A program made the position numbers and the translations under genes. A stretch of 64,000 bases of DNA from Microbacterium sp. cx-55. Its GTDB lineage: Bacteria > Actinomycetota > Actinomycetes > Actinomycetales > Microbacteriaceae. Numbering within the stretch: the stretch's first letter is position 1; every line of letters starts with the position of its first letter. Of the stretch, positions 41,130 through 50,700 are shown piece by piece. The stretch is taken from positions 2,232,001-2,296,000 of the forward strand of contig NZ_CP088261.1 in assembly GCF_021117345.1 (NCBI RefSeq), read 5' to 3'. Under the pieces are notes generated by a model. The model saw only the letters and a program-made list of their open reading frames with translations, did not search any database and was not told where the DNA came from.

Positions 41130-42490
41130 CGAACGACACCTCGTCCCGCATCACCCGCATCTCGTCGACATCGACGTCGACGGCGGGGTCGAGCACGCGC
41201 ACGCGCTACGACACGTCGAGCCAGACGACCGTCATCGTCGTCGGCGGCATCCGCTTCTGGCGCCGCATCCGGCGCGCCGCGAAACAGAGCGCGACCGCCG
41301 TCGGGAACACGGTCACCCCGGGCGGATGGCTGCTCGTCGGCGCGGCGGTGCTCGGACTCGGACTCGGTCTTCCGCTCGGGTGGATCGAGTTCGCCGTCGC
41401 CGGCTTCGTCGCGCTCATCCTCCTCGTCTGCGCCGCCCCCTTCCTCTTCAGCTCGCGCGCCTACGACGTGTCGCTCGGCCTCGCGCACGACCGTGTCGTC
41501 GCGGGAAGCGAAGTGGCCGCATCCCTCCGCGTCACGAACGTCGGGTCGGGCGTCGCGCTCCCCGGCCGCGTCGACGTGCCGATCGGCGCGGGCCTCCTCG
41601 ACGTGCCGATCCCGCTCCTGCGCAAGGGCGCCGTCCACGACGAGCAGCTCTCGGTGCCCGCGCTCCGTCGCGGCGTGCTCGATGTCGGGCCCGCCCGCGC
41701 CGTGCGCGGCGATCCCCTCGGCATCCTCCGCCGCGAGGTCGTCTGGGAAGACGTGCACACGCTCTACGTGCACCCGGTCACGACCTCCATCCCGAGCACG
41801 GCGACCGGCTTCGTGAAAGACCTGGAGGGAAACCCCTCCTCGCTCGTCGTCGACGCCGACATCTCCTTCCACGCGATCCGCGAGTACGCGCCCGGCGACT
41901 CCCAGCGCCAGATCCACTGGAAGTCGACCGCCAAGACCGGCACCCTGATGGTGCGCCAGTACGAAGAGACCCGTCGGTCGCGGATGGTGATCGTGCTCGC
42001 CTGCGGCGACGAGGAGTTCGCGAACGACGACGAGTTCGAGCTCGCCGTGAGCGCCGCCGCGTCGCTGGGCGTCCGCGGCATCCGCGACGGCCGCGACGTC
42101 TCCATCGTCGTCGGCGGCGAGGTGCCCGAGTTCGCACGACGTGCGGTACGCACCTCCCGCGACCTCACAACCATCACCGCGCGCACCCTCCTCGACGATC
42201 TCGCGGGACTCGAAAAAGGCGAGCGCATCACCCCGCTCGGCGACGTCGCTAGCCTCGCGGTCGAAGGGCACTCCGACGTGTCCATCGGCTTCCTCGTCTG
42301 CGGTTCGACCCCCACGCCCCGGATGCTGCAGCACGCGGCCCTCGCCTTCCCCGCCGACGTCGGCGTCGCGGCTCTCATCTGCGACCCCACGACCGAGCCC
42401 GGGTACCGGACGCTCGGGTCCACCTCGATCGTGACGATCGGTCTGCTCGACGACCTCCGGCACATCCTCGCCCGGAGCGCGAAGTCGTGA
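41126..42490 (+). CDS. DUF58 membrane protein
   Basis: 454 aa. A low-complexity Ser/Thr-rich cytoplasmic tail (residues 1-35, including SSTSTSTAGSSTRTR) precedes two TM segments (about 69-110). The DUF58 core reads FHAIREYAPGDSQRQIHWKSTAKTGTLMVRQYEE, followed by a VWA-like part. DUF58 proteins work with MoxR. The Ser/Thr-rich tail is an obvious candidate target for the operon kinase (inference). GTG start and stop each overlap the neighbouring gene by 4 nt. Confidence 0.93.
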   Translation: MTNDTSSRITRISSTSTSTAGSSTRTRYDTSSQTTVIVVGGIRFWRRIRRAAKQSATAVGNTVTPGGWLLVGAAVLGLGLGLPLGWIEFAVAGFVALILLVCAAPFLFSSRAYDVSLGLAHDRVVAGSEVAASLRVTNVGSGVALPGRVDVPIGAGLLDVPIPLLRKGAVHDEQLSVPALRRGVLDVGPARAVRGDPLGILRREVVWEDVHTLYVHPVTTSIPSTATGFVKDLEGNPSSLVVDADISFHAIREYAPGDSQRQIHWKSTAKTGTLMVRQYEETRRSRMVIVLACGDEEFANDDEFELAVSAAASLGVRGIRDGRDVSIVVGGEVPEFARRAVRTSRDLTTITARTLLDDLAGLEKGERITPLGDVASLAVEGHSDVSIGFLVCGSTPTPRMLQHAALAFPADVGVAALICDPTTEPGYRTLGSTSIVTIGLLDDLRHILARSAKS

Positions 42491-44997
42491 GCGTCGACGC
42501 CGCCGGCCGTCGTGCCCGCGCCCGCCGCGACGCCGGGCGACGCGAGCGCGACCTCACGTTCACGATCGGCAACGTCGCCTTCATCGACGGACTGCTGGTC
42601 GTCGGCGCCGCCGCCTCCTGGACGATCTCGCAGAGCCTGTGGTTCGTGCTGCTCGCGGGGGTCGGCATCGCCGCTGCCACCGCGATCGCGCTGGTCGGGG
42701 CCATTCGCGGCTGGGCGTGGTGGCTGGTGGCCGCCGTCACCGCCGGCGTCTACGTCGTGGCGGGGGTTCCGCTCGCCGCGCCCACCATGATCACCGACCC
42801 GGCGACGATCCTCGGCGCGGTCGTCGGTGTGCTCACCGCGCCCGTCACCGGGTGGAAGAACCTGCTGACCCTCGAGCTGCCGATCGGCATCTACCAGGCG
42901 ACGCTCGCGCCGATCCTGCTCCTCATCCTGGCGCTCGGCGTGCTCGCCCATTCGCTCGCCCTGCGCGCGCCGCGCGCGTGGGTGCTGGCCGCCCCGACCG
43001 CGCTCCTTCTCACCGTCTTCGGCGTGGCCTTCGGATCGAGCGCCGTCTCGGGCGCATTCACGGTCGGCCCGTGGCGCCTGACCGGCGCATGGGAGGCGAC
43101 GGTCGGTCTCGCGGCGCTCCTGGTCGCCTTCGGCTGGTATCTGTGGCGCAGCATCCACAGCCGTCGGTCCGCGCTCCGCGCCGCACGCAACGCCAACGGC
43201 GCCCGGCTCACCGGACGCGCGAACCGCACGCTCGGCACGCGCATCGCCCTGTCGGCCGGGATGCTGGTGGTCGCGCTTCTGGCCGGCGTGCTCGTCGCCC
43301 CCTGGGCCATCGCCGGCAGCACCCGTGACGTCATCCGCACCGCCGTCGACCCCGAGCTGCGCGTCCGCGAGGCCCTCACCCCTCTCGCCGACTACCGCAC
43401 CGCGTTCACCGACGACCGCTACGACCAGGTCATGTTCACCGTGTCCGCCGACGAGTCCGTGGACCGCATCCGGCTCGCGACGCTGCCGTTCTACGACGGC
43501 CGGGTGATGCGCGCGACCGACCCCCTCACCGGCACCGCCGGCGACACCGCGTTCACGCGCGTTCCGGCGACGCTCACCGGCGACAGCGGTCAAGAGGTCA
43601 CCGCCGACATCCGCATCGGCGCCTACTCGGGCATCTGGGTGCCGACGGCCGGCGACCTCGTCTCGATCGACTTCGACGGCTCCTCACGCGCCGCTCTTGC
43701 CGACGGGTTCTACTACAACAGCGACGCAGCGATGGGCGTCGAGCTGGCCGACCCGGGGCTGCAGGACGGCGTCGCGTACGAGCAGATCGGCCGGGTATCG
43801 GGCACGGTCCGCGACCCCGGCACTCTGACGCCCGCGCTGTCGAAGCCGGCCGTCGACCCCGCGTACGTTCCGGAGAGCCTGATCTCCTGGATCGAGACGC
43901 AGGATGCGCCGACGGGCGGTGCGGGTCTCGCGGAGCTGATCCAGCGGCTGCGCGCGCGCGGACTTCTGAGCCACGCTCTGTCGATCGATCCCGCGACTCC
44001 CCCGACGTGGATGGGCGATCTCGGCCAGTACACGTTCGAGCCGAGCCGCGCCGGCCACTCGACCGACCGCATCGGCGCGCTCTTCACCGCTCTTCTCGAC
44101 AAGCAGAACGAGGTCGGCGGCACAGACGACGCGCAGCTCGTCGCCGCGTCGGGCGATGATGAGCAGTTCGCCGTCGCCGCCGCGCTGATCGCCGACCAGC
44201 TCGGCTTCCCCGCCCGCGTCGTGCTCGGCACGCGCCTGTCCACGACCGACGACTCCTTGTCGACGTGCGAGGACGGGGAATGCACGAGCGGGGACCTCGC
44301 GGCCTGGATCGAGGTGGCGGATGCCGACGGCACCTGGACGGCGATCGACACGAGCCCCCAGTACGCGGTCTCGCTCTCGCCCGACATCCAGCAGCGTCGC
44401 GACCCGCAGAACACGACCGAGGTCGAGCCGGAGCAGGCCGACACGGTGCTCCCTCCCGAGGCCGACCCGGCCGACTCCACGAATCAGGAGGAGGAGGAGC
44501 CGAACGCGCCCGTCGACCTCGCCTGGCTCTGGGCCACGCTCCGCATCTCGGGCATCGTCGTGTTCGCGCTGCTGATCCTCCTGCTGCCCGTGTTCACCGT
44601 GCTGATGGCGAAGCTGATGCGCCGCCGCGCTCGCCGCGAATCCCCGGATCCGCTCGACCGGGTGGTCGGCGGCTGGGAGGAGTACGTCGACACGGCGGTC
44701 GATCACGGAAAGCAGCCTCCGCAGGCGGCCACGCGCACCGAGACCGCCGAGGCGCTCTCCACAGGCATCGGATCGGACGGGAGTCGCCTCGCCGTGCTCG
44801 CCGACCGGTCGGTCTTCGCGCCGGTACCGCCGACAGACGACGACGGCGCGCGGTTCTGGGAGCTCGTTGACGCCGAACGCGCACGTCTGCGCGACGAACT
44901 CGGCTGGTGGGGCAGATGGAAGGCGCGGCTCTCGCTGCGCTCCTTCGCGCGCGGCGTGCGTCAGCTCGCCGCCCGGACACGGGCAGGTGGGCGATGA
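42487..44997 (+). CDS. TgpA-like membrane protein with a degenerate transglutaminase domain
   Basis: 836 aa. Six or seven N-terminal TM segments, an extracellular region about 275-675, a further TM about 678-705 and a cytoplasmic tail of about 130 residues. The transglutaminase core is recognisable by QLGFPARVVLGTRL and WTAIDTSP. At the catalytic Cys position the sequence is SGDDEQFA (555-562), with no Cys; at the usual HAW the sequence is AAW (605-607). Only the Asp (621) remains, so cross-linking activity is unlikely. GTG start overlaps DUF58 by 4 nt; stop overlaps PP2C by 4 nt (ATGA). Confidence 0.88.
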   Translation: MSVDAAGRRARARRDAGRRERDLTFTIGNVAFIDGLLVVGAAASWTISQSLWFVLLAGVGIAAATAIALVGAIRGWAWWLVAAVTAGVYVVAGVPLAAPTMITDPATILGAVVGVLTAPVTGWKNLLTLELPIGIYQATLAPILLLILALGVLAHSLALRAPRAWVLAAPTALLLTVFGVAFGSSAVSGAFTVGPWRLTGAWEATVGLAALLVAFGWYLWRSIHSRRSALRAARNANGARLTGRANRTLGTRIALSAGMLVVALLAGVLVAPWAIAGSTRDVIRTAVDPELRVREALTPLADYRTAFTDDRYDQVMFTVSADESVDRIRLATLPFYDGRVMRATDPLTGTAGDTAFTRVPATLTGDSGQEVTADIRIGAYSGIWVPTAGDLVSIDFDGSSRAALADGFYYNSDAAMGVELADPGLQDGVAYEQIGRVSGTVRDPGTLTPALSKPAVDPAYVPESLISWIETQDAPTGGAGLAELIQRLRARGLLSHALSIDPATPPTWMGDLGQYTFEPSRAGHSTDRIGALFTALLDKQNEVGGTDDAQLVAASGDDEQFAVAAALIADQLGFPARVVLGTRLSTTDDSLSTCEDGECTSGDLAAWIEVADADGTWTAIDTSPQYAVSLSPDIQQRRDPQNTTEVEPEQADTVLPPEADPADSTNQEEEEPNAPVDLAWLWATLRISGIVVFALLILLLPVFTVLMAKLMRRRARRESPDPLDRVVGGWEEYVDTAVDHGKQPPQAATRTETAEALSTGIGSDGSRLAVLADRSVFAPVPPTDDDGARFWELVDAERARLRDELGWWGRWKARLSLRSFARGVRQLAARTRAGGR

Positions 44998-45836
44998 CCG
45001 AGGGAATCGTACTGGTGACGGGCGCACGCACCGATGTCGGACGCGTGCGGGAGATCAACGAGGATGCGGTGCTGGCGCAGCATCCGGTGTTCCTCGTCGC
45101 CGACGGCATGGGTGGGCACGAGGCCGGCGAACTCGCGAGCGCCGAAGTCGTGGCGGCGTTCCAGCCGTTGGTCGGGCGTCAAGACGTCGAACCCGCCGAT
45201 GTGGTGGATGCGGTCGCCGCCGCCCATGCCGCGGTCGCCCGCCTGTCGCGCACGCACGCGCGCGGCGCCGGCTCCACCGTGTCGGGGATCGTCGCGGTCG
45301 TGCAGAACGGCGTGCACAGCTGGTTGGTCGTCAACATCGGCGACTCACGGGTGTACCGCCTCGTCGGCAGCACCCTCGAGCAGCTGACGGTCGACCACTC
45401 GGTCGTGCAGGAGCTCGTCGACGAAGGTCGCATCACGCGCGCGGAGATGTCGACCTACCCGGGACGCAACGTGATCACCCGCGCGGTGGGCGATCAGTCC
45501 AGCGCGGCCGACTACTGGCTCGCGCCGATCGTCACGGGTGAGCGCCTGCTGGTCTGCTCCGACGGACTCTCGAACGACCTGAGCGATGAGGCGCTCCGCG
45601 CGGGCCTGTCGCTCGGCGGGTCGGCACAGCAGACGGCGCACGGGCTGGTCGACCAGGCACTCGCGCGCGGTGGTCGCGACAACATCAGCGCGGTCGTCGT
45701 CGACGTGCGATCGGGCGGGCTCGCCCAGCGCGCCGACGAAGTCACCGGCGGGTTCGCCACGAGTGCTGAGGCCACCGTGCATACGATCGACATCGACACC
45801 CATACCTCCGAACGACAGCGAGCCCGCCGTGACTAA
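44994..45836 (+). CDS. PP2C-family serine/threonine protein phosphatase
   Basis: 280 aa, cytoplasmic, with the full metal site: REINEDAVL, FLVADGMGGHEAGELAS, GSTVSGIVAV, NIGDSRVYRL, LTVDHSVVQELVDEG, NVITRAVG, LLVCSDGLSNDLSD and RDNISAVVV. It is the expected opposing enzyme to the operon kinase. No membrane segment, unlike mycobacterial PstP. ATG 44994 overlaps the previous stop; the 3' end overlaps the FHA gene by 8 nt. Confidence 0.95.
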   Translation: MTEGIVLVTGARTDVGRVREINEDAVLAQHPVFLVADGMGGHEAGELASAEVVAAFQPLVGRQDVEPADVVDAVAAAHAAVARLSRTHARGAGSTVSGIVAVVQNGVHSWLVVNIGDSRVYRLVGSTLEQLTVDHSVVQELVDEGRITRAEMSTYPGRNVITRAVGDQSSAADYWLAPIVTGERLLVCSDGLSNDLSDEALRAGLSLGGSAQQTAHGLVDQALARGGRDNISAVVVDVRSGGLAQRADEVTGGFATSAEATVHTIDIDTHTSERQRARRD

Positions 45837-46776
45837 GCGCACCTGGTTCGACGGCGACCTTCCCGCCGTCGCCACGGATCGGCTCGCCGTGCTGGTCGGG
45901 GGCGCGGATGGTGTGCCCGCCGCCCGCCGCGTGCTGGCGATCACCGGCGCCTCCCCCGACCCGACCGAGGTCCTGGATGCCCTCGTCGCCGAGGGGATCG
46001 CGGCGGTTCCCGCGTTCGCGATCGTCGCCCTCGACGAGGGTCATCTCACGGCGTTCCTCCGTGGGCCGTTCGCCCTCCGTTTCGAAGACGGCGGGCGCCG
46101 CGTGTGGCGCGTGGACGGCGTCGGGGCGCACACCTGGCGCGAGGTCGCCGCCGAGGGCGTCACGCGCGCCTGGGCCGGCGCCCCGGGTGCCGAGCCGCGT
46201 CTCCTCGATCTCGGCACGACCCCCGAGCGGCCCGTCCGCTCCGGCCCCACCACCGCCACCGGTGTGGTGCTGCGCACCGACCCCGCCGTCCGCCGGAGCG
46301 ATCCGGTTGCGGTGCCTCCCGCGCCGGCGAAGGCGCCGGTCCGCATCCCGCTCCCGCCGGGGGTCTCCGCGCCTCCGCCCTTGCCGCACGGGATCGCCGC
46401 CCCGCCTCCCGTGCCGACGCCGCGCGCACCGCGTATCCCGCGCGCGATCCTCCTCCCCGACGGCGAGCGGGTGCCCATCGAAGGCACCCTGCTCGTGGGC
46501 CGCGGCCCCCGCACCGAACGCGTCGACGGCGAGCACCTGCCGACGCTGGTTCCGATCCCGCAGGCCCCGCGCGATGTCTCCCGCAGCCACGTGCGGATCT
46601 GGTCGGACGGAACGCGCGTGCAGATCGAGGACCTCGCGACATCCGGCGGCACGGCGCTCGTCGACGCCGGCGGCGTCGCGGTGCGCCTCATCGCGGATCG
46701 TCCGGCCGAAGTACAACCGGGCTCCGTCGCCGAGTTGCCCGGGGGCGCCCGCATCCGATTCGTGGAGGACGAGTGA
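45829..46776 (+). CDS. FHA-domain protein
   Basis: 315 aa. An N-terminal domain of about 130 residues that I do not recognise, a Pro-rich linker about 165-205, and a C-terminal FHA domain. The FHA shows TLLVGRGPRT, DVSRSHVRIW (the phospho-binding Ser-x-x-His set) and LATSGGTALVDAG. The usual Asn-Gly of the last loop is Gly-Gly here. FHA domains bind phosphothreonine peptides; the obvious partner is the Thr-repeat protein encoded next. GTG start overlaps PP2C by 8 nt and the stop overlaps the next start by 4 nt. Confidence 0.9.
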   Translation: MTKRTWFDGDLPAVATDRLAVLVGGADGVPAARRVLAITGASPDPTEVLDALVAEGIAAVPAFAIVALDEGHLTAFLRGPFALRFEDGGRRVWRVDGVGAHTWREVAAEGVTRAWAGAPGAEPRLLDLGTTPERPVRSGPTTATGVVLRTDPAVRRSDPVAVPPAPAKAPVRIPLPPGVSAPPPLPHGIAAPPPVPTPRAPRIPRAILLPDGERVPIEGTLLVGRGPRTERVDGEHLPTLVPIPQAPRDVSRSHVRIWSDGTRVQIEDLATSGGTALVDAGGVAVRLIADRPAEVQPGSVAELPGGARIRFVEDE

Positions 46777-47759
46777 GCACGCCGACGGGCGACAACGCCC
46801 CCGATCCCCTCGACGACAGCACCCGCATCGTGTCGCGTCCCGCGCCCGCTCCCGCCGCGGCACCCGAAGAGCCCGACGACGGCACGCTGCTCGTGCGGCG
46901 GCCCGCCGCGCCCGATGCGACCCCGCCACCGGTCGAGGAGCCCGACGACGGCACGCTGCTCGTGAGGCGGCCCGCCGCACCGGCCGCGCCCGAGTCCTCC
47001 CCCGACGACGCGCACCTCGCCGAGGACAGCACCCGTATCGTGGCGCGCCCCGCGACCCCGGCACCCGCCGACGAACCGGAGGACGGCACGCTGCTCGTGC
47101 GGCGTCCGGCCGCGAGCGCAACCGCGCCGGTCACCGCCGCCGAAACCGAAGACGCGACGCGTCTCACGCGCCCTCGCGCCGAGGCACCCGCTCCCGCGGC
47201 CACTCCGGCGGAACCGGCCTCCGACGACGCCACCCGCCTCACCCGGCGCCCTCCCACAGGCGACGCCACGCGCATCACCCGGCGCCCGGCATCCGACACC
47301 CCGCGCACCGCCGCGCCCCTCCCGGACGCCGACGACCGCACGGCGCTCGGCACCCGTCAGCCCGCGGAGGCAGCGGATGCGGAGCACACCCGCCTCGGCG
47401 GACGCCGCGCCGGCGCCGCGGCGCCGACGGATGCCACCGGTCTCTCGCCGCGGAGCCGCCGCTCGGCGCGCACGCGTGCCGCGAAGGCCGCGGCGGCGAA
47501 ACCCGACGCGGTCCTCGCACCGCCGCCGGTCGATGACCGCCCGATCCCGGAGCGCTACGCGATCCGCACGCGTCAGGTCGGCGCCGCCCCGCAGAATGCG
47601 CCGACCGCACAGCCCGCACTCGCCGCGGGCGACGGCGGCCTGGCCGCGCGCACGGCCCGTCGACGCGCGCTCCGCACCCGCCTGACCGTGCTGGTCTCGT
47701 CGGCCGCGGTGCTGACGCTCGGCTCGATCGTCGGCCTCGTGCTGCTCATCACCGCGTGA
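46773..47759 (+). CDS. Tail-anchored protein with eleven acidic-Thr-Leu repeats, predicted phosphothreonine scaffold
   Basis: 328 aa. Residues 1-230 are disordered and carry eleven copies of [DE]-x-T-x-[LI], with Thr at 17, 38, 61, 87, 106, 129, 154, 166, 190, 206 and 222. In ten of eleven, Arg lies at +5 (for example DDGTLLVRRP, DATRLTRRP). A basic stretch RRRALRTR and one TM (about 307-326) end the chain, so the repeats face the cytoplasm. No enzyme fold is seen. Position beside kinase, PP2C and FHA genes suggests multi-site phosphorylation and FHA docking (inference). DNA of three DDGTLLV copies is nearly identical, showing recent internal duplication. Confidence 0.8.
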   Translation: MSTPTGDNAPDPLDDSTRIVSRPAPAPAAAPEEPDDGTLLVRRPAAPDATPPPVEEPDDGTLLVRRPAAPAAPESSPDDAHLAEDSTRIVARPATPAPADEPEDGTLLVRRPAASATAPVTAAETEDATRLTRPRAEAPAPAATPAEPASDDATRLTRRPPTGDATRITRRPASDTPRTAAPLPDADDRTALGTRQPAEAADAEHTRLGGRRAGAAAPTDATGLSPRSRRSARTRAAKAAAAKPDAVLAPPPVDDRPIPERYAIRTRQVGAAPQNAPTAQPALAAGDGGLAARTARRRALRTRLTVLVSSAAVLTLGSIVGLVLLITA

Positions 47760-47773
47760 GCCCCGGCTCGGGT

Positions 47774-47779
47774 TAGCAT
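47774..47779 (+). promoter_or_regulatory. -10 element (TAGCAT), probable leaderless promoter of hrpA
   Basis: TAGCAT ends 8 nt before the GTG at 47788, only 28 bp after the repeat-protein stop; no ribosome binding site is visible. Confidence 0.5.
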
Positions 47780-47787
47780 CGAAGGCT

Positions 47788-50700
47788 GTGTCCACGCCAG
47801 AACCCGTCATCTCCTACCCGCCCGAGCTGCCCGTCAGCGCCGCGCGGCACGAGATCGCGCGCGCTATCGCCGAGAACCAGGTCGTGATCGTCGCCGGCGC
47901 GACCGGTTCGGGAAAGACGACGCAGCTCCCGAAGATCTGTCTCGAACTTGGCCGCACCCGCATCGCGCACACCCAGCCGCGGCGGATCGCGGCCCGCACG
48001 ATCGCCGAACGGATCGCGAGCGAGTTGCAGGTGCCGCTCGGCGGCGCGGTGGGCTACAAGGTGCGTTTCACCGACAAGGTCTCGGCCGACACGGTCGTCG
48101 CCCTGGTCACCGACGGCATCCTGCTCAACGAGATCCACCGCGACCGGCTGCTCCGCCGGTACGACACGATCATCATCGACGAGGCGCACGAGCGCTCGCT
48201 CAACATCGACTTCCTGCTCGGGTATCTGCGCCGCATCCTGCCCGAACGTCCCGACCTGAAGGTCATCGTCACGTCCGCGACGATCGACCCGGAGAGCTTC
48301 GCCCGCCACTTCGCAGACGCGAACGGCGTGCCCGCCCCGGTCGTGGAGGTGTCCGGGCGCACGTATCCGGTCGACATCCGGTACCGCCCGCTCGTTCCGG
48401 ATGCGGTCGACCCCGATGAGCCCGACGACGACGAACCCGGCGCTCCCGCATCCGGTGACGAGGACGAGGTCTCCGCGATCGTGGCGGCCCTCCGCGAACT
48501 CGATCGCGAAGCCCCGGGCGATGTGCTCGTGTTCCTGCCGGGCGAGGCCGAGATCCGGGACGCCGCGGATGCCGTCCGTGGCGCCTACGCGAAGGACGCG
48601 GCCCCCACCGAGGTGCTGCCGCTCTACGGGCGCCTGTCGGCTGCCGAACAGCACCGGGTGTTCGAACGGTCGACCGTCGCCGGTGTGCGCCGCCGCGTGA
48701 TCCTCGCCACGAACGTCGCCGAGACGAGCCTGACGGTTCCCGGCATCCGGTACGTCGTCGACGTCGGCACCGCGCGCATCTCGCGATATAGCAACCGCAC
48801 CAAGATCCAGCAGCTGCCGATCGAGGCGATCTCGCAGGCCTCGGCGCAGCAGCGCGCCGGCCGGGCCGGCCGCACGGCACCCGGCATCGCGATCCGGTTG
48901 TTCTCCGAGCAGGATTTCGAGCGGCGGCCCGAGTTCACCGAACCCGAAATCCTCCGCACGTCGCTCGCGTCGGTCATCCTGCAGATGCTGTCGCTCGGGT
49001 TCGGCGACATCTCCGCGTTCCCCTTCCTGACCCCGCCCGACTCGCGCGGCGTCCAGGCCGCGTTCGATCTGTTGGTCGAGCTCGGTGCGGTGCAGCGCAC
49101 GCGGCAGAGCACCACGCTGACGCCGCTCGGTCGTGAGATCTCGCGGCTGCCGATCGACCCCCGTTTCGCCCGGATGCTGATCGCCGCGCGCGAGGACGGC
49201 GTCCTCCGCGACGTGCTCGCGATCGTCGCGGGTCTGTCGATCCAGGACGTCCGCGAGCGACCCGAAGAGCGGCGGGAGGAAGCCGATCGCCAGCACGCCC
49301 GCTTCACCGATCCGACGAGCGACTTCCTCACCCTCCTGAACCTCTGGAACCACCTGCGCGAGCAGCAGTCCGAGCTCGGCTCGAGCGCCTTCCGGCGCCA
49401 GTGCCGAGCCGAGTTCCTCAACTACGTGCGCGTGCGCGAGTGGGTCGACGTGCACCGGCAGCTCAGCCAGCTGATGAGCCTGCCGCGGAACGCCGGCGAT
49501 TCCGGCGGCGGGAGCGCGGATCCGGATGCGGTGCACCGCGCCATCCTCTCCGGACTCCTCTCGCACATCGGCGTGCTCGATGAGCGCGAGAAGCCGCGCG
49601 ACGGCCGCGCGGCCAAGCCGGAGTATCGGGGTGCGCGCGGCGCGCGTTTCGCCCTGTTCCCCGGGTCGGGACTGCGCAAGAAGCGCCCGCAGGCCGTCAT
49701 GGCGGCGGAGCTCGTGGAGACCAGCCGGTTGTTCGCTCGCACCGCCGCGGCCATCGATCCCGAGTGGGCCGAGCCGCTCGCGGGCGATCTGGCGAAACGG
49801 CAGCTGAGCGATCCGCACTGGTCGAAGGATGCGGGCGCCGCGGTGGCCGTCGAAAAGGTCACGCTCTTCGGCGTCGAGATCATCCCCCGTCGCCGCGTGC
49901 AGCTGGCGCGCTTCGATCGCCCGCTCGCGCGGGAGATGTTCCTCCGGCACGCGCTCGTCGAGCAGGAGTGGGATCCCTCTGCTTTCCCGAAGACGCTCAC
50001 GGCCTTCGCCCGACGCAATCATGAGCTGCGCCGCCGACTCGAGAAGGTCGAGGAACGCGAACGACGACGCGACATCCTCGCTGGCGACGAAGCGGTCTAC
50101 GCGTTCTACGACAGCCGGCTGCCCGCCGACGTCTTCGACGTGCGATCTTTCGAATCGTGGTGGCGCGACGCCGCGACCCGCACACCGAAGCTGCTGGATC
50201 TCACCGAGGACGATCTGCTCGAGAAGAACTCGCGCGCCGACGAACGCGATTTTCCGACGCGCTGGACGCAGGGCGACCAGGTGCTGACCCTGGCGTATCG
50301 GTTCGAGCCGGGTGCGGCCGATGACGGCGTGACCGCGGTCGTCCCGATCGCTCTGCTGGCGCAGATCCGCCCCGACGGCTTCGACTGGCAGGTACCCGGG
50401 ATGCGCGACGAGCTCATCACGGCGCTGCTCCGCGCGCTGCCCAAAGCGATCCGACGTCACGTGGTGCCGGCGGCCGACTGGGCCGCTCGATTCGCCGAGG
50501 ACCTGGCCGAGGCCGGACCGGAGAATCACGGCGGACTCCCCCGCGAGACCCTCGCCGCCGCGCTCGCCGCCCGCATCCAGCGGGTGGCGAACCAACCGGT
50601 GACCGCGGCCGACTTCGAGTTCGACCGTGTTCCCGCGCATTTGTCGATCTCGTTCCGCGCCGTCGACGAGCGCGGGCGCCCGGTCGGCTCCGACCGGGAT

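Noticed and set aside
46773..47465. Repeat region of the Thr-array gene as a CRISPR or DNA satellite
   Set aside because: Spacing varies and the periodicity follows codons; it is coding repetition, not an array of equal repeats and spacers.
47773..50640. 955-codon open frame antisense to hrpA
   Set aside because: Shadow of the hrpA codon pattern; hrpA motifs are complete on the plus strand.
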